DNA of 64,000 nucleotides from Liolophura sinensis (Eukaryota > Mollusca > Polyplacophora > Chitonida > Chitonidae), in assembly GCF_032854445.1 (NCBI RefSeq), contig NC_088300.1:21745608-21809607 (forward strand); not shown here. The letters run 5' to 3'. Numbering within the stretch: position 1 is the first letter of the stretch. Below: more notes on the stretch, generated by a model. That model was given only the letters and a program-made list of their open reading frames with translations, did no database searches and was not told the origin of the DNA.

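Noticed and set aside
2987-64000. Dystonin/MACF1, dystrophin or alpha/beta-spectrin as the identity of the large gene
   Set aside because: The C-terminal motif order follows human nesprin-1; there are no plakin repeats, EF-hands, GAR, ZZ or PH domains in the visible C-terminal part.
1-64000. CRISPR arrays, operons, bacterial promoters or integrated viral genes
   Set aside because: The window is spliced eukaryotic DNA; the tandem repeats have no spacer architecture and no viral protein signatures were seen.

Overview
The window is eukaryotic genomic DNA from an invertebrate animal, most likely a lophotrochozoan and probably a mollusc. It is AT-rich, with short coding exons bounded by GT-AG splice sites. 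It carries several tRNA-derived SINE families, one of which has a body and an AATAAAT tail that I associate with mollusc genomes (from memory, not searched).

Almost the whole window is one gene on the minus strand, transcribed from 64000 towards 1. It encodes the C-terminal part of a giant spectrin-repeat protein that I identify as nesprin-1 (SYNE1, the Msp-300/ANC-1 class), the outer-nuclear-membrane component of the LINC complex. I could delimit 51 exons with compatible splice phases, about 12.3 kb of coding sequence or roughly 4,090 residues. The assignment rests on collinear matches to the end of human nesprin-1 as I remember it, for example LLLLQQDFAEKCKNW, DIEKHSPGVASVLNLCEVLL, GVASVLNLCEVLL followed by LDRRWRNIC, INKQYRKMAREGRTD and TPTGPDTD. 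The 5' half of the gene lies beyond 64000. The last exon seen (2191..2301) encodes the Ser/Arg-rich linker that precedes the membrane anchor. The terminal KASH exon was not found in 1..2190 and probably lies off the left edge.

Layout from 5' to 3' along the gene: 64000..50158, spectrin repeats; 49167..44653, a 250-residue Ser/Arg-rich disordered exon plus a Ser-rich exon interrupting the rod, separated by an intron full of minisatellites; 43952..25427, more spectrin repeats; 25426..20750, a large intron holding a 3.9-kb hAT-type DNA transposon inserted into an older SINE; 20749..16010, spectrin repeats including one fused 633-nt exon; 14031..13801, a candidate alternative first exon; 13559..2191, the conserved C-terminal module that corresponds to the short nesprin-1-alpha isoform, including a short disordered insert with a W-acidic motif.

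The introns carry at least three SINE-like families, one family of about 200-bp TA-flanked MITEs, and about ten tandem repeats. One tandem repeat is built from the 3' end of a coding exon together with its splice donor. The most interesting observations are the candidate nesprin-1-alpha-like start exon in the position known from vertebrates, the apparently intact hAT element nested in a SINE, the exon/donor-derived tandem array at 61.3-61.7 kb, and a possible 18-nt micro-exon.
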